DNA of 64,000 bases, from NCBI RefSeq assembly GCF_023015615.1, contig NZ_JALKAJ010000004.1, positions 62,001 through 126,000 of the forward strand, read 5' to 3'. Source of the stretch: Qipengyuania sp. S6317L1. Lineage in GTDB: Bacteria > Pseudomonadota > Alphaproteobacteria > Sphingomonadales > Sphingomonadaceae. Made by a program: the position numbers and the translations under genes. Of the stretch, positions 1 to 8,248 are shown one piece after another (the stretch's first letter is position 1; each line of letters starts with the position of its first letter). The notes under the pieces are model-generated. The model was not told where the DNA came from. It saw nothing but the letters and a program-made list of their open reading frames with translations, and made no database searches.

Positions 1-21
1 CGCTATCCCCGGTGCGAGCGA

Positions 22-2346
22 TCAAATCTCCGCGTCGACGTCACCCAAATCGTGATCGTATTTGTCATGGGCCGCTCCGCCGAGAAGCGAACGCTGCTGT
101 TCTTCCTGAAGCTTTCGGTCGACCTTTCCACGCTGATCATCGTCGCGCTGCCAAGCATCAGGATCGGGTAGATCGCTTCGCGGTGATCCTTCGCGTTCTT
201 TTGCAACGTCCTGCGCCGTGTCGTCCCCGCCTGGCTTTTCATGAATCGGAAGCTCGCCTTGGCGTCGATCCTCCGGCGGGCGGTGCCCGACCTTTGGTTG
301 GGTCTCATCGACCGCATTCGTGCGAGCCTGTTCTGCCTGCCTGGTCGAAGGCTTCTCTGTCTGATCCCGAACCTTCGGCTCGCTCTTCGAGTTGATATTG
401 GCTGAGCGCGAGGGATGTCGTTTCGGTTCCTTCCTGTCCTTCATCTTGCGCGGATCACCCTCGTCGCTGTTGCTGGAAGCGCCGTCATCCGCACTCCCAT
501 CTATCGTCTCGGCGGTAGCATTCGCCGGACCACCTGTCGGTGTTGTGGTGGCAGCGCGCGCAATGAACCCTTCGGCTCGCCTAGGCCAATCGCGCGGGGA
601 CAAGGTGACGGGCGCTGCCGGAAAACCATCGGGAAATTTGATAAAACCTTCGAGGCTCCTGAGGCCCATAAATTCATCGGGCAGAAGCAGCGGCACAACC
701 TGCCGGCGGGGTGTCAGGCTGACCGCATCGCGGGCGTTGTTGTAGCCATAACTGTACCCCTCCTCCATCTCGCGAACTTCCCGGTGACCGATAATGTCCG
801 AGCACCATGTGGCGGTCTCACGATCGGCAGTAGCCAAAATCAACTTGGTCCTTGCAAGCGACGACAAAGTCATCGCCATGTTCTCGCCATAGACCTCCTT
901 GAGCTTGGCAAAGGTGTGGACGCCCGTGACGATCGCGCCCCCGAAGTTGCGCGCAGTCTGCAGACCCTTTTCAAGCGAGGGCAATCGATGGAGCGCGCCC
1001 AGTTCGTCGATCAGGAACCACAGCTTCAAGTCGCGCGTACGCCGACCAGTCATGAGCGTGTTTATCGCTGTGTCGAGCCACAGTGTGAGCAACTGCGAGA
1101 GAACTGTCATGTCGACATAGCGCGCTGACAGGAACAGCAGCGATCCTTCCTTGCACTCACCTGCGACCCATTGACGGACCGAGAACGGCTCTCCTTTGTC
1201 GGGCAGCATCTGCATCGCCTTGGCGTTGACGTTGAACACCGCACGCACCGATTCCGCCATTCTGGCAGCGCTGGGCGTGCTGATCGGGCCGGCCATCGTG
1301 TCTCCGACAAGGCGATGCAGATCGGAGAGATCGGCATTCATCAACTCGTTAGCGAGCGCGGCATTGGTTCCGCGTCCTGCCTCCTTCAACTTTATGCATG
1401 TCTCGACGAACAAGGTGCGAGCGGCGAGCACCCAGAACTGTTCAGAACCGCCGCCATCATGAGGCACAAGCGACTCTGCAGCCGCATGGAATTCAGCACG
1501 CGAAGTGCAGTCGTCGAATACGCTCCACGCAGGACAACGCTGATCGAGAGGGTTGAGGATGATGTCGCGCTCGGGCTCATAGAAGGTCTCGACAAAAGCG
1601 CCGGTGAGGTCGAAAATTACCGCGCGCTCTCCCCTCTTCCTGATCTCTGAAACGAGTTCCGTGAGGGCGACCGTCTTGCCTGTACCGGTGGTGCCAACGA
1701 GCATGGTGTGGCTTTGTTCGCGGCGCCAAGGCCAGCTTACACCAGCAACATGAGCGGGCGAATAGAGGCCCGCCGATTGCAAAGCACTTGCTCCGGCAAA
1801 CCGCCATTTCCAGCCGAGAGAATTGCCATATTCGCGGGCGCGTTCGACCCGGTTGTGCTGCCCGATTTCCTTTTCGAGTTCGGGCAGCGTCGAGAGCGAC
1901 GCGCCGCGGACATGCTTCCTTTGTTTGGATCGTTCCCCGAAATGTTCAGCCACCCACCAGAAGAGGATAAACAGCGGCGCAAGAACAAGGGCTGAGGTGA
2001 CAAGCGCGTCCTTCACCGATTCCTGAAAAAGGGCCATGGCCTCCCGCATTGGTGGGTACTCGGTGATCACCGAAATGGGGAAAGCGACCATGCTTCCATC
2101 GGCCAGTTGCAGGTTCACAAGCTTCTCAGGGTCGAACTCCATGAAGCCGTATCCCGAGGCATAGATGTGCATCCAGAGTAGGTAGGTCTGATGGTCACTC
2201 AGCCTTCCTGTCACCTCCCAGTAGATGAGACCCAGAACGACGAGCAATGTGACAATCAATGGTCCTTTCAGGCCTGCTGCAAACATGAAACCGAAGTGCC
2301 CGAGAAGCTGGCTTCCGCGGGTAAAATTGACCAGATTATGCTTCAT
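22..2346 (-). CDS. traD: Type IV coupling protein TraD (conjugative DNA transfer ATPase)
   Basis: Membrane-anchored ATPase of the TraD/TrwB family, which connects the relaxase-DNA complex to the conjugation channel. Counted from the ATG at 2346, hydrophobic segments lie at about residues 25-43 and 113-132, the Walker A motif GTTGTGKT at 218-225 and the Walker B stretch LWFLIDEL at 441-448. The last roughly 180 residues are hydrophilic and charged, probably disordered. An in-frame ATG 45 nt upstream (2391) exists, but the ATG at 2346 has GGAGG five bases before it and overlaps the end of the preceding gene, so I prefer it. No relaxase or channel genes are in the window; the gene runs toward the left edge, where a relaxase gene would be expected. 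The family assignment is firm. Confidence 0.93.
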   Translation of the reverse strand: MKHNLVNFTRGSQLLGHFGFMFAAGLKGPLIVTLLVVLGLIYWEVTGRLSDHQTYLLWMHIYASGYGFMEFDPEKLVNLQLADGSMVAFPISVITEYPPMREAMALFQESVKDALVTSALVLAPLFILFWWVAEHFGERSKQRKHVRGASLSTLPELEKEIGQHNRVERAREYGNSLGWKWRFAGASALQSAGLYSPAHVAGVSWPWRREQSHTMLVGTTGTGKTVALTELVSEIRKRGERAVIFDLTGAFVETFYEPERDIILNPLDQRCPAWSVFDDCTSRAEFHAAAESLVPHDGGGSEQFWVLAARTLFVETCIKLKEAGRGTNAALANELMNADLSDLHRLVGDTMAGPISTPSAARMAESVRAVFNVNAKAMQMLPDKGEPFSVRQWVAGECKEGSLLFLSARYVDMTVLSQLLTLWLDTAINTLMTGRRTRDLKLWFLIDELGALHRLPSLEKGLQTARNFGGAIVTGVHTFAKLKEVYGENMAMTLSSLARTKLILATADRETATWCSDIIGHREVREMEEGYSYGYNNARDAVSLTPRRQVVPLLLPDEFMGLRSLEGFIKFPDGFPAAPVTLSPRDWPRRAEGFIARAATTTPTGGPANATAETIDGSADDGASSNSDEGDPRKMKDRKEPKRHPSRSANINSKSEPKVRDQTEKPSTRQAEQARTNAVDETQPKVGHRPPEDRRQGELPIHEKPGGDDTAQDVAKEREGSPRSDLPDPDAWQRDDDQRGKVDRKLQEEQQRSLLGGAAHDKYDHDLGDVDAEI

Positions 2347-2665
2347 CGCTGCCTCCAGCAGGACGAGGAGCAACGAGCCCGAGACGTTCAAGCCTGCGCT
2401 GGTACGCGGCGACGGTTCGATCGCGAAGATCGGTTTCAGGATGGTGCGTAAGCAGGGCGTCGAGTGCGACCGTTATGAAGATATTCTGGCGCACCGGATC
2501 AGTCGCGGGTGTCCGCAAATCCGCCTCGGTGGCGCGGTTCCAGGCATCGAAGATACAGTCTCCGATGACTATGCTTGAACTGACATTGCGCTCGCGCGCC
2601 TGGTCCCTGATCCAGTCAGCGATCAGGGGTGTGACATAAGCCACAAATCGTTTGTCTCTAGGCAT
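2336..2665 (-). CDS. Ribbon-helix-helix-like protein upstream of traD
   Basis: Small protein of 109 residues. Its N-terminal part (FVAYVTPLIADWIRDQA, then a serine-rich turn and a second helix) fits the ribbon-helix-helix pattern of a short strand followed by two helices. The ATG at 2665 has AAGGAG nine bases upstream; an ATG at 2689 is in frame but without a site. The stop overlaps the traD start by 11 bases, so the two are translationally linked. Ribbon-helix-helix proteins beside traD often act as relaxosome accessory or conjugation regulator proteins; that role is inferred from position. I do not recognise a named family. Confidence 0.7.
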   Translation of the reverse strand: MPRDKRFVAYVTPLIADWIRDQARERNVSSSIVIGDCIFDAWNRATEADLRTPATDPVRQNIFITVALDALLTHHPETDLRDRTVAAYQRRLERLGLVAPRPAGGSDEA

Positions 2666-2893
2666 AAACCCAAGCTCCTTGTGTCTCAAAGAACCTGGCT
2701 CACCCTTCGAAAGGCAAGTGCCATTCTATGCCAGTAGCCAAGGTGTAGGAAATCGAAAACTTTCTTCTGAAATTCCGCGACTTACATCAATTTGGACCAG
2801 TTCGGCACAGTCAGGATTGCAGCTGGACCGAGCCTGGCACAGAAGCGGACACCTCCCGTTTGCGCCGGAATTGCGCCAGTTTTCAGGCGGCAT

Positions 2894-2911
2894 CGCTGCG
2901 TCCGGTGTGCC
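2894..2911 (+). repeat. 18-bp att-like direct repeat, left copy
   Basis: CGCTGCGTCCGGTGTGCC occurs here and again, identically and in the same orientation, at 17625-17642. In both places it is preceded by GCAT (plus or minus one base) and followed about 10 bases later by CAATTGCGCG. The right copy lies 13 bases upstream of a tyrosine recombinase gene. This fits a recombination core site, but the two copies also mark the start of a larger duplicated segment, so shared ancestry alone could explain them. Confidence 0.5.
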
Positions 2912-3349
2912 TGTCAAGTTCCCAATTGCGCGAACGTCTCCAGTAGCTCGCCAGTCTCGTTCAATAGATTGAATTTACATCCTTATTTTCGGAGCGAGAG
3001 CAAATGGGCCTTTGTGAGACAACGCGAGAATTTTGGCGAAAATTGTCCTGGGCTACAAGCTGGCCTTGGTTTGACGGAAATTGCGGACTTTGAACCGTGA
3101 CCTGCCGGACTCTTCAACCAGCTCGAAACGCAAGATAAAATGCCATTTCTAGACGCCCAGGCACTTGTAGTCCGATGGCCGCTTCCAAAGCTCAACGGGT
3201 ACGATTGCTCACGCTGCCGGCATCGCGGTGGGGACCAGATGGCCACCGAGAGACGCGACGCTTTCGGATGCTCGATGCATTCCCAATCGCGCCGCAACTT
3301 CAAGACTTCTCTCTGCGAATTAGTCACCCAACTCGCCCCCGCGAACATG

Positions 3350-3383
3350 AAAAAAGGGCAAGAACCGCCGCCGGTCCCTGCCC
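3350..3383 (-). terminator. Probable terminator of the first 73-residue protein gene
   Basis: On the minus strand an imperfect GC-rich hairpin (GGGCAGGG arm against CCC-TTGCCC-like arm) is followed by TTTTTT. It is the counterpart of the stronger hairpin at 18021-18055 in the second module copy, which supports it. Confidence 0.45.
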
Positions 3384-3394
3384 CGTCTCCGTGG

Positions 3395-3616
3395 TCAGAA
3401 CTCGTCTGACATCGCCCCGTGGATGGTGTGTACCACGCGCGCTGCAAGGTGCGCCGGAAGTGCATTGTAATCACCCTCGTCCAGGGCAAAGTACCCAAGG
3501 CGTTTGTCATCGATAATATGCTGATCAAAGAAGCTGTGCAGTGCTCGACGCTCTGCCACAGCCAGCGCGGCAAAGTAGCGATCCGAAGTCGAAGTGCGTT
3601 GAAATTGCGTAGCCAT
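3395..3616 (-). CDS. 73-residue acidic protein, module copy A
   Basis: Unrecognised small acidic protein, paralogous to the one at 18065-18286. The two differ in the first 12 or so residues and then share most positions, including RALHSFFDQH, LGYFALDEGDYNALPAHLA and a DEF C-terminus. The ATG has AGGAGG upstream, and a perfect hairpin (CTGCCG, loop, CGGCAG; 3633-3648) ends 17 bases before the start. In both copies it precedes an ssb gene further upstream on the same strand and is preceded by a conserved noncoding stretch. Conservation of the protein against divergence around it supports a real gene. The function is unknown; the context suggests a role in maintenance or transfer of the element. 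Confidence 0.75.
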   Translation of the reverse strand: MATQFQRTSTSDRYFAALAVAERRALHSFFDQHIIDDKRLGYFALDEGDYNALPAHLAARVVHTIHGAMSDEF

Positions 3617-3845
3617 AATAACCTCCTGATGACTGCCGTTGACGGCAGGAGCAGGACGGATGGCCGTGCGGCCGGTGGGTCAGGGATCGCCCGCATGGGC
3701 GACCGCGAAGCGGCGGTAGGGGTAACGATTTTGTCGGACCGCAGCGGAGCGAAGGGGAGGCAAAATGGTGGGCCCCTGCCGTCCTTGACGCGCCGGTTGC
3801 ACGCCCATCATAATGGGACAACCGTGAGCCAGGCCCCTCCCCTTT
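3617..3845 (-). other. Conserved noncoding element A upstream of the 73-residue protein
   Basis: This stretch is closely matched at 18287-18520, upstream of the paralogous gene. The best conserved part (about 3686-3770) contains GCGACCGCGAAGCGGCGG, AACGATTTTGT and GGACCGCAGCG, with an inverted ATTTTG/CAAAAT pair around it. No reading frame is conserved between the copies, so the constraint appears to act on DNA or RNA. It could be a promoter with a long structured leader, a protein-binding region, or an origin-like site; I cannot decide between these. Confidence 0.6.
3633..3648 (-). promoter_or_regulatory. Leader hairpin before the ribosome binding site, copy A
   Basis: Six-base stem CTGCCG/CGGCAG with a TTGA loop, ending 17 bases from the start codon and directly before the AGGAGG site. 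The homologous hairpin at 18303-18320 has CTGTCG/CGACAG, a paired change on both arms, which argues for structure at the RNA level. Confidence 0.6.
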
Positions 3846-3865
3846 AGGTCTGATAGAGCAACAGA

Positions 3866-3900
3866 AGAGGGGCGCTGTCCGGTCTGAACAGCGCCCCTCT
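3866..3900 (-). terminator. Hairpin terminator of ssb copy A
   Basis: A perfect 13-bp stem (AGAGGGGCGCTGT against ACAGCGCCCCTCT) with a 9-base loop lies 25 bases after the ssb stop codon. The T-tract is weak (TTCTGTTGCTCT), so termination may be partial. The second module copy has a different but equally strong hairpin in the same place. Confidence 0.75.
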
Positions 3901-3924
3901 GATGGGCATCGATGATGGAAGATG

Positions 3925-4323
3925 TCAGTCGATCTCGGGAGCGTCGGTGTTGTCGTTGTCGTCACCCGAGCCGTTGCCCCGGCTGAGGAAGTCGACCTTG
4001 TCGGCGAGGATCTCGGTGCCGTAGCGCGTGACCCCGTCCTTGTCCTCCCACTGGGTGTAGTGGATGCGGCCCTGGACGCTGACCAGCTGGCCCTTGGTGC
4101 AGTACTGCCGGACGGTCTTGGCGAGGCCGTTGAAGCAGGTCACCCGGTGGAACTCGCTTTCCTTGGCAGTGTAGCCGTTCTCGTCTTTGTAGGTCTTGCC
4201 ATCCTTGTCGCGTGCGGGGCGATCGGTGACGACGGTGATCCCGGTGATATTGGTGCCGCCCTTCGTCTCGCGGGATTCCGGATCGCGGGCGATGCGGCCG
4301 GTGAGGATTGCGATATTGGTCAT
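3925..4323 (-). CDS. ssb: Single-stranded DNA-binding protein, copy A
   Basis: Single-stranded DNA-binding protein with one OB fold, 132 residues. The N-terminus MTNIAILTGRIARDPE and the segment YTAKESEFHRVTCFNGLAKT are typical, and residues 85-112 (GRIHYTQWEDKDG, then TEILADKVDFLS) complete the fold. The tail is acidic but ends in APEID and lacks the Pro-Phe end with which chromosomal SSB recruits partner proteins. It differs from the copy at 18959-19357 at about seven positions. A 7-bp hairpin sits 26 bases upstream of the ATG, before GAAGGA. It likely coats the transferred strand of the element; this role is inferred from the family and location. Confidence 0.93.
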   Translation of the reverse strand: MTNIAILTGRIARDPESRETKGGTNITGITVVTDRPARDKDGKTYKDENGYTAKESEFHRVTCFNGLAKTVRQYCTKGQLVSVQGRIHYTQWEDKDGVTRYGTEILADKVDFLSRGNGSGDDNDNTDAPEID

Positions 4324-4348
4324 GGTTGTATTCCTTCAGTTCCTCAAA

Positions 4349-4365
4349 CCGGAGACCATCTCCGG
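4349..4365 (-). promoter_or_regulatory. Leader hairpin upstream of ssb copy A
   Basis: Perfect stem CCGGAGA/TCTCCGG with a three-base loop, 26 bases upstream of the ssb start. The same hairpin is kept at 19383-19399. It is one of several hairpins at this place in element genes. Confidence 0.6.
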
Positions 4366-4591
4366 CTTGAGAACATCCAGAAGAAGCAGGGCATGGGAGG
4401 GCTGCACCGCAGGAGCGAAGCTCCAAGGGAAACCTGTTCATGACGGGTGGTGCGGGCAGGCGCGCGAAGCGCGACAACACGGCCGGAAAGGAACGGGTTG
4501 CTGTCCTCAGCTGACCTGATTCAGGACTGTTCGCGAAGAAAGCCGGATGAGTATCGGGTGCGGGCCTGAAGGTGCCAAGACCCTGTTGCAA

Positions 4592-4747
4592 TCAGCCTGC
4601 TCCATCGCCTTCCGATGCCGCCAGGAGATCCATCAAGTTGCGGGCTGCTTCCCGGTCTTCCTCGTTCTCGAACGCCACGTCGAGGTCGGGGGCAGAATGT
4701 GCAGGAACGACCACAGTGCAAAGCGCTTGCCCCGGTCGTTTTCGAGC
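4592..4747 (-). pseudogene. Truncated and frameshifted copy of the small gene at 19630-19905
   Basis: The minus strand here matches the 3' part of the intact gene at 19630-19905: the last residues read LLAASEGDGAG against ILAASERDGES, and AARNLMDLL and FALWSFLHM are also recognisable. Relative to the intact copy, seven bases are missing near 4697 (the GSAPD region), which shifts the frame. Similarity stops near 4747, about 70 bases before the restriction-modification block. The promoter-proximal half of the gene is gone. The breakpoint suggests that insertion of the restriction cargo removed it. Confidence 0.75.
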
Positions 4748-4815
4748 ATTGCGGAAGGTCAGCTACGCGCCCCCAAACGCGCAAACGCGGATGGCGCGAC
4801 ATCTCGCCGTTCACT

Positions 4816-5754
4816 CTAAGACTCCGGCTTCGGCAATGGTTTGCCATGACCTTTTTCCAGTAGGCTGATATTTATCGCTGTAAGGAGTTGGTCGAAGAAC
4901 GCCTCTACGAGCATTAGGTGCTCGGTATAGATTACGAGCTGCTCACCGGCCTTCAGATCAAGCCCAAGCTGAGGCTGTTCTGCACAAAGCCGACCTAATT
5001 CCTCAGAGACAAGGTCTTCTCCATGGGTAACGTGATGGCGAATAAGACCGACGGTTTCTATAGCTTTCGCCCACGATCCGATGTCACTCTGCGTGTACCA
5101 ACTGGGCCGCTTCAAACCGGCTTTCTTGAAATATGCAGCGAACACTTTGTGAAGACCGTCGTAAGCGCGTTTCCTGCGCCAGCTGTCTAAGCGCTCGCTC
5201 CATGCCTCTTGATGCTTTGTCGCTGCTTCGGGGCTCGTTTCTCGGTCGCGATAGAGTTTGCGAAGGCGCTTGAAATCATCCCCCTTCATCAACTCTTGAG
5301 GATGGGCGTCGAGATAGATTTCGTACAATTCGAATACGACCTCTTCCAGCGCACCATACATATCCTGAACGCCATAGCCGCCCATGAGAGGTATGCAGGC
5401 CTCGTAATTTCTTGACGCTTCTTGGCCATGCCAAAGTGCCAGTTCGACGCGTTCAGGACCATCGGCGCTCGCTCTCACCGTATCAACGCGAAGACCGAGG
5501 TTTGGATGTGATTGATAGCGGTCGCGCGCGACGAAGAGCGAATTGATGGTAATCGCCCAGCGCATATAGACGCTTCGAAAGACCGACCTGAAATCGCCTA
5601 TCATCTCAGTGGACTTCTCAATCCACTTTTTTTCCTCATCGTCTGTCCGATAGATTATGTTTTGGATCGGAGGCGGTTCGGCGAGCGCAGGATCATCAGC
5701 TTCAAAAATGTTCTGCTTAAGGAATTGCACTCGGTTTCTGAAACTTGGTCGCAT
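4816..5754 (-). CDS. HEPN-like protein of unknown function, divergent from the methyltransferase
   Basis: A 312-residue protein without a family I can name. Near the C-terminus, IRHHVTHGEDLVS (R239 to H244) fits the R-x4-H signature of HEPN domains, many of which are RNases in defence or toxin systems. The following residues (LDLKAGEQLVIYTEHLMLVEAF) fit the strand-and-helix ending seen in HEPN proteins with a similar RN-x3-H motif. The N-terminal two thirds are mixed helical and unassigned. It is transcribed away from the methyltransferase-endonuclease pair, with about 100 bases of shared promoter region, and has the same relatively low GC. The HEPN call is a motif-level inference. A role in the restriction system or as a companion defence gene is possible. 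Confidence 0.6.
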   Translation of the reverse strand: MRPSFRNRVQFLKQNIFEADDPALAEPPPIQNIIYRTDDEEKKWIEKSTEMIGDFRSVFRSVYMRWAITINSLFVARDRYQSHPNLGLRVDTVRASADGPERVELALWHGQEASRNYEACIPLMGGYGVQDMYGALEEVVFELYEIYLDAHPQELMKGDDFKRLRKLYRDRETSPEAATKHQEAWSERLDSWRRKRAYDGLHKVFAAYFKKAGLKRPSWYTQSDIGSWAKAIETVGLIRHHVTHGEDLVSEELGRLCAEQPQLGLDLKAGEQLVIYTEHLMLVEAFFDQLLTAINISLLEKGHGKPLPKPES

Positions 5755-5853
5755 AAAATGCCCTTAGGTTGTCCAATTAGACGTGCACAGGATAGCGCTG
5801 ATTGCGATCCCCCCTTGTTCTGCCCTTGTTCTCTATGTAGCGTCCCCAGCGAC

Positions 5854-7011
5854 ATGGCCAAGCAATCATCTGATTTCAGCTTCTATGAGTTCTTCGCAGG
5901 CGGCGGCATGGCGCGCGCTGGGCTTGGTGCCAATTGGACGTGCTTGTTCGCAAACGACTTCGATAAGAAGAAGGGTGCGACATATGCTCGCAACTGGGGC
6001 GTCGGTGATATTGTCGTGGATGACATTCGGAACGTGGATCCGCTGACATTGCCGGAAGAACCAGACATGGTTTGGGGCTCGTTTCCATGCCAAGATCTGT
6101 CACTAGCGGGCGGGGGAGCAGGCCTTAAAGGCGACCGGTCCGGAACATTTTGGCCGTTCATCGCAATCATCGATGAGCTTGCCCGCGATGGACGCGCACC
6201 AAAAATCATAGCGCTCGAAAATGTCGTCGGTACGCTGACGTCTCACAAAGGCAAAGACTTCGTGGCCATCTGCGATGCGTTACACGGTCTGGGATATCGG
6301 TTCGGTGCCGTTGTGATCGATGCGTCGCTTTTCGTGCCACAATCCCGTCCGCGTCTGTTCGTCATCGGTGTACGCCACGATTTGGCTGCGACCAATACGG
6401 AGAGCGAGCCTCAAAGCCCATGGCATACTCCCGCTATCAAGCGCGCGTATGATTTATTGCCTCAGCTTCTTAAGGAAAGCTGGCTTTGGTGGAGCATGCC
6501 GAAGCCGCCGGAGCGAAAGCAAGATTTCCGGGATTTGATCGAGGACAATCCTAAGAGCGTCAAATGGCACACGGCCCGCGAAACGCGCGATCTTCTGTCA
6601 ATGATGAGCGATGTGAACCTGGCCAAGGTTGAGACGGCAAAGCTGGCCGGTGTGCGCATGGTTGGCGGCGTCTACAAGCGCACCCGCTTCCACCACGGAA
6701 TTAAGGTTCAACGCGCGGAGGTTCGGTTCGACAATATCGCCGGGTGCTTGCGAACGCCTGCAGGTGGTTCGTCGCGTCAATTGATCTTAGTCGTGGAGGG
6801 CGAGAAAATAAGGTCTCGCCTGATCTCTTCGAGGGAGACAGCCCGACTAATGGGTCTCCCAGACAGCTACAAGCTGCCCGACGGCTACAATGAAGCATAT
6901 CATCTGACAGGGGATGGAGTGGCAGTTCCTGTGGTTAGACACTTGGCGAAACATCTATTTGAGCCGATAATCGCTCATGCAATGGCCAAAGAGGACGTCA
7001 GCGCCGCATGA
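5854..7011 (+). CDS. C5-cytosine DNA methyltransferase
   Basis: Transfers a methyl group from S-adenosylmethionine to cytosine C5 in a DNA recognition sequence. From the ATG at 5854 (385 residues): motif I FFAGGG at 13-18, the catalytic motif GSFPCQ with Cys79, ENV at 122-124 and QSRPRLFVIG at 163-172. The target-recognition region follows, and the C-terminus has the usual late motifs. The open frame continues upstream to 5512, but that part lies over the neighbouring gene on the other strand and lacks family similarity. The stop overlaps the next gene's start (ATGA), indicating cotranslation with the probable endonuclease. The recognition sequence cannot be read from the protein. Confidence 0.93.
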   Translation: MAKQSSDFSFYEFFAGGGMARAGLGANWTCLFANDFDKKKGATYARNWGVGDIVVDDIRNVDPLTLPEEPDMVWGSFPCQDLSLAGGGAGLKGDRSGTFWPFIAIIDELARDGRAPKIIALENVVGTLTSHKGKDFVAICDALHGLGYRFGAVVIDASLFVPQSRPRLFVIGVRHDLAATNTESEPQSPWHTPAIKRAYDLLPQLLKESWLWWSMPKPPERKQDFRDLIEDNPKSVKWHTARETRDLLSMMSDVNLAKVETAKLAGVRMVGGVYKRTRFHHGIKVQRAEVRFDNIAGCLRTPAGGSSRQLILVVEGEKIRSRLISSRETARLMGLPDSYKLPDGYNEAYHLTGDGVAVPVVRHLAKHLFEPIIAHAMAKEDVSAA

Positions 7012-7868
7012 ATGACCCAATTCCGTGCCGAAAAGATCCTGATCTGAAGCGTCAAATCGAAGAGTTTTCAGAAACCCTCAAAACGAGGTCGCATGAGCTG
7101 AATACATTCGGCTTAAGCGAGAAGGACTTTTACGAAAGTGGTATCTTCGAAGGCTCTATTCAGCGCGTCAGAGGTCAAATTTCCGCCTCAATGGCAGAAA
7201 AGAAAGCGTTCGTTGCTCATATCCTCAATCACATGGAGGATGCAGGCTACATAAAGAATTGGATTGAGGCGGGCAATGCCAATCGCCACGACTATTCCGT
7301 CACACTCAATGACGACAAGATCGCAGCTATCGAGCTCAAAGGCTGCCTAGACGGTAATAACACGAATATCTCAGCTCGCCCGCCACATGCTAATGAGTTC
7401 ATTGTATGGAGTGTATGCCAAAACAAAGGAGCTGATCCACGCCACAATGTTTGGTCTGGTATTCATGTCCGTTTCTCGGCCGATGTGATCTCGGAGAAGA
7501 AGCAGGTTGACGGATTAATCGTTTGGGATTGGCTTTGCGGAACGGCCGCTAGAACCTGCCCCAAGATTGACGACGCGCCAGAACGAGTAAACGAGGTCGG
7601 CCCCTATCGTCTACCACCACCTTGTATTTATCTTTTTCCAGCCACTATCCCGAGTCCTCGCAACAACCCGAAACCACCTCCACGGCCTTTAGAGGAGGTT
7701 GGCTTTCTTAAGGCAATGCAAAGCTGCTTCGGCGGGTTCGATACCGAGTTAAACTCCGTGACCTTTGAAGCTGGGATAGACGGAGTAGATATAGTTCGTG
7801 CCACAACGATCGAACGAGATGGCTGTGTGCGTAAGCAATCGAAGGCGACGGCCATCCGCCGAGCTTGA
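7008..7868 (+). CDS. Probable type II restriction endonuclease, PD-(D/E)XK type
   Basis: The 286-residue protein overlaps the methyltransferase by four bases, the usual arrangement of a type II restriction-modification pair. A nuclease signature is visible: HDYS with Asp95, then IAAIELKG with Glu109 and Lys111, giving D-x13-E-x-K. Outside this core I see no similarity to a named enzyme. Ordinary restriction enzymes diverge quickly, so low recognisability is expected. A two-gene methylase-nuclease unit is well supported by context; cleavage activity is inferred. Confidence 0.75.
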   Translation: MNDPIPCRKDPDLKRQIEEFSETLKTRSHELNTFGLSEKDFYESGIFEGSIQRVRGQISASMAEKKAFVAHILNHMEDAGYIKNWIEAGNANRHDYSVTLNDDKIAAIELKGCLDGNNTNISARPPHANEFIVWSVCQNKGADPRHNVWSGIHVRFSADVISEKKQVDGLIVWDWLCGTAARTCPKIDDAPERVNEVGPYRLPPPCIYLFPATIPSPRNNPKPPPRPLEEVGFLKAMQSCFGGFDTELNSVTFEAGIDGVDIVRATTIERDGCVRKQSKATAIRRA

Positions 7869-8248
7869 TCGATCCATTGGGTCGACAGTTTGCCCGCCGC
7901 TGGTTCCACACTGATTGGCTCATAAATGCGGTTTGGAGTGACCAATCGCGACAGACAACTGAACGACTTCGACTGGTTAGCAGTATGACCGCATTTCGAT
8001 GAACTCTGCCGAAGCCGGACGGACCGGTTTCGGCCCACATTCGGTTTTTCGTTGATCGCAACATGACCGCCCGCAATTGGGCCGTTAGTTGACGGTCGGC
8101 TTTCGGCGCTGGTTTCGCAAAAAGCGGACCTTCCGCCTCCGACCCAATTGCGGATATAGATGGGTAATTGGAATTACCGCCATTCTTCGGCGTTGGCGTC
8201 GACTACAGCTGGTAAAGTTACCTTCTCTCGCGGCGACCGCTGGGCCCT
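7869..8248. other. Intergenic border between restriction and efflux cargo
   Basis: About 380 bases with no convincing gene. It contains, on the minus strand at 8077-8102, one copy of the dispersed 26-bp element, and near 8113 another AAGCGGACCTTCCGC fragment. Base composition changes across it from the lower-GC restriction block to the neighbouring operon. Confidence 0.5.
8077..8102 (-). repeat. Dispersed 26-bp element, copy 1
   Basis: On the minus strand it begins AAGCCGACCGTC and ends CTAACGGCCCAA. The same length and register recur at 29950, 32191 and 34814 on the plus strand. Each copy lies between unrelated gene blocks. Confidence 0.5.

Larger units (their letters stand above)
2666..3394. 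other. Intergenic region without a convincing gene, contains an att-like repeat
   Basis: About 730 bases with no open frame that looks coding on either strand. It contains the left copy of the 18-bp sequence described at 2894-2911, followed by CAATTGCGCG at about 2923. An AAGCGGACA fragment near 2851 resembles the dispersed 26-bp element found elsewhere in the window. The region probably holds the promoters for the leftward traD operon, but I see no box I would defend. Confidence 0.5.

Noticed and set aside
5512..5853. Extended N-terminus of the methyltransferase
   Set aside because: The added 114 residues are antisense to the HEPN-like gene and lack family similarity; motif I lies normally close to the ATG at 5854.
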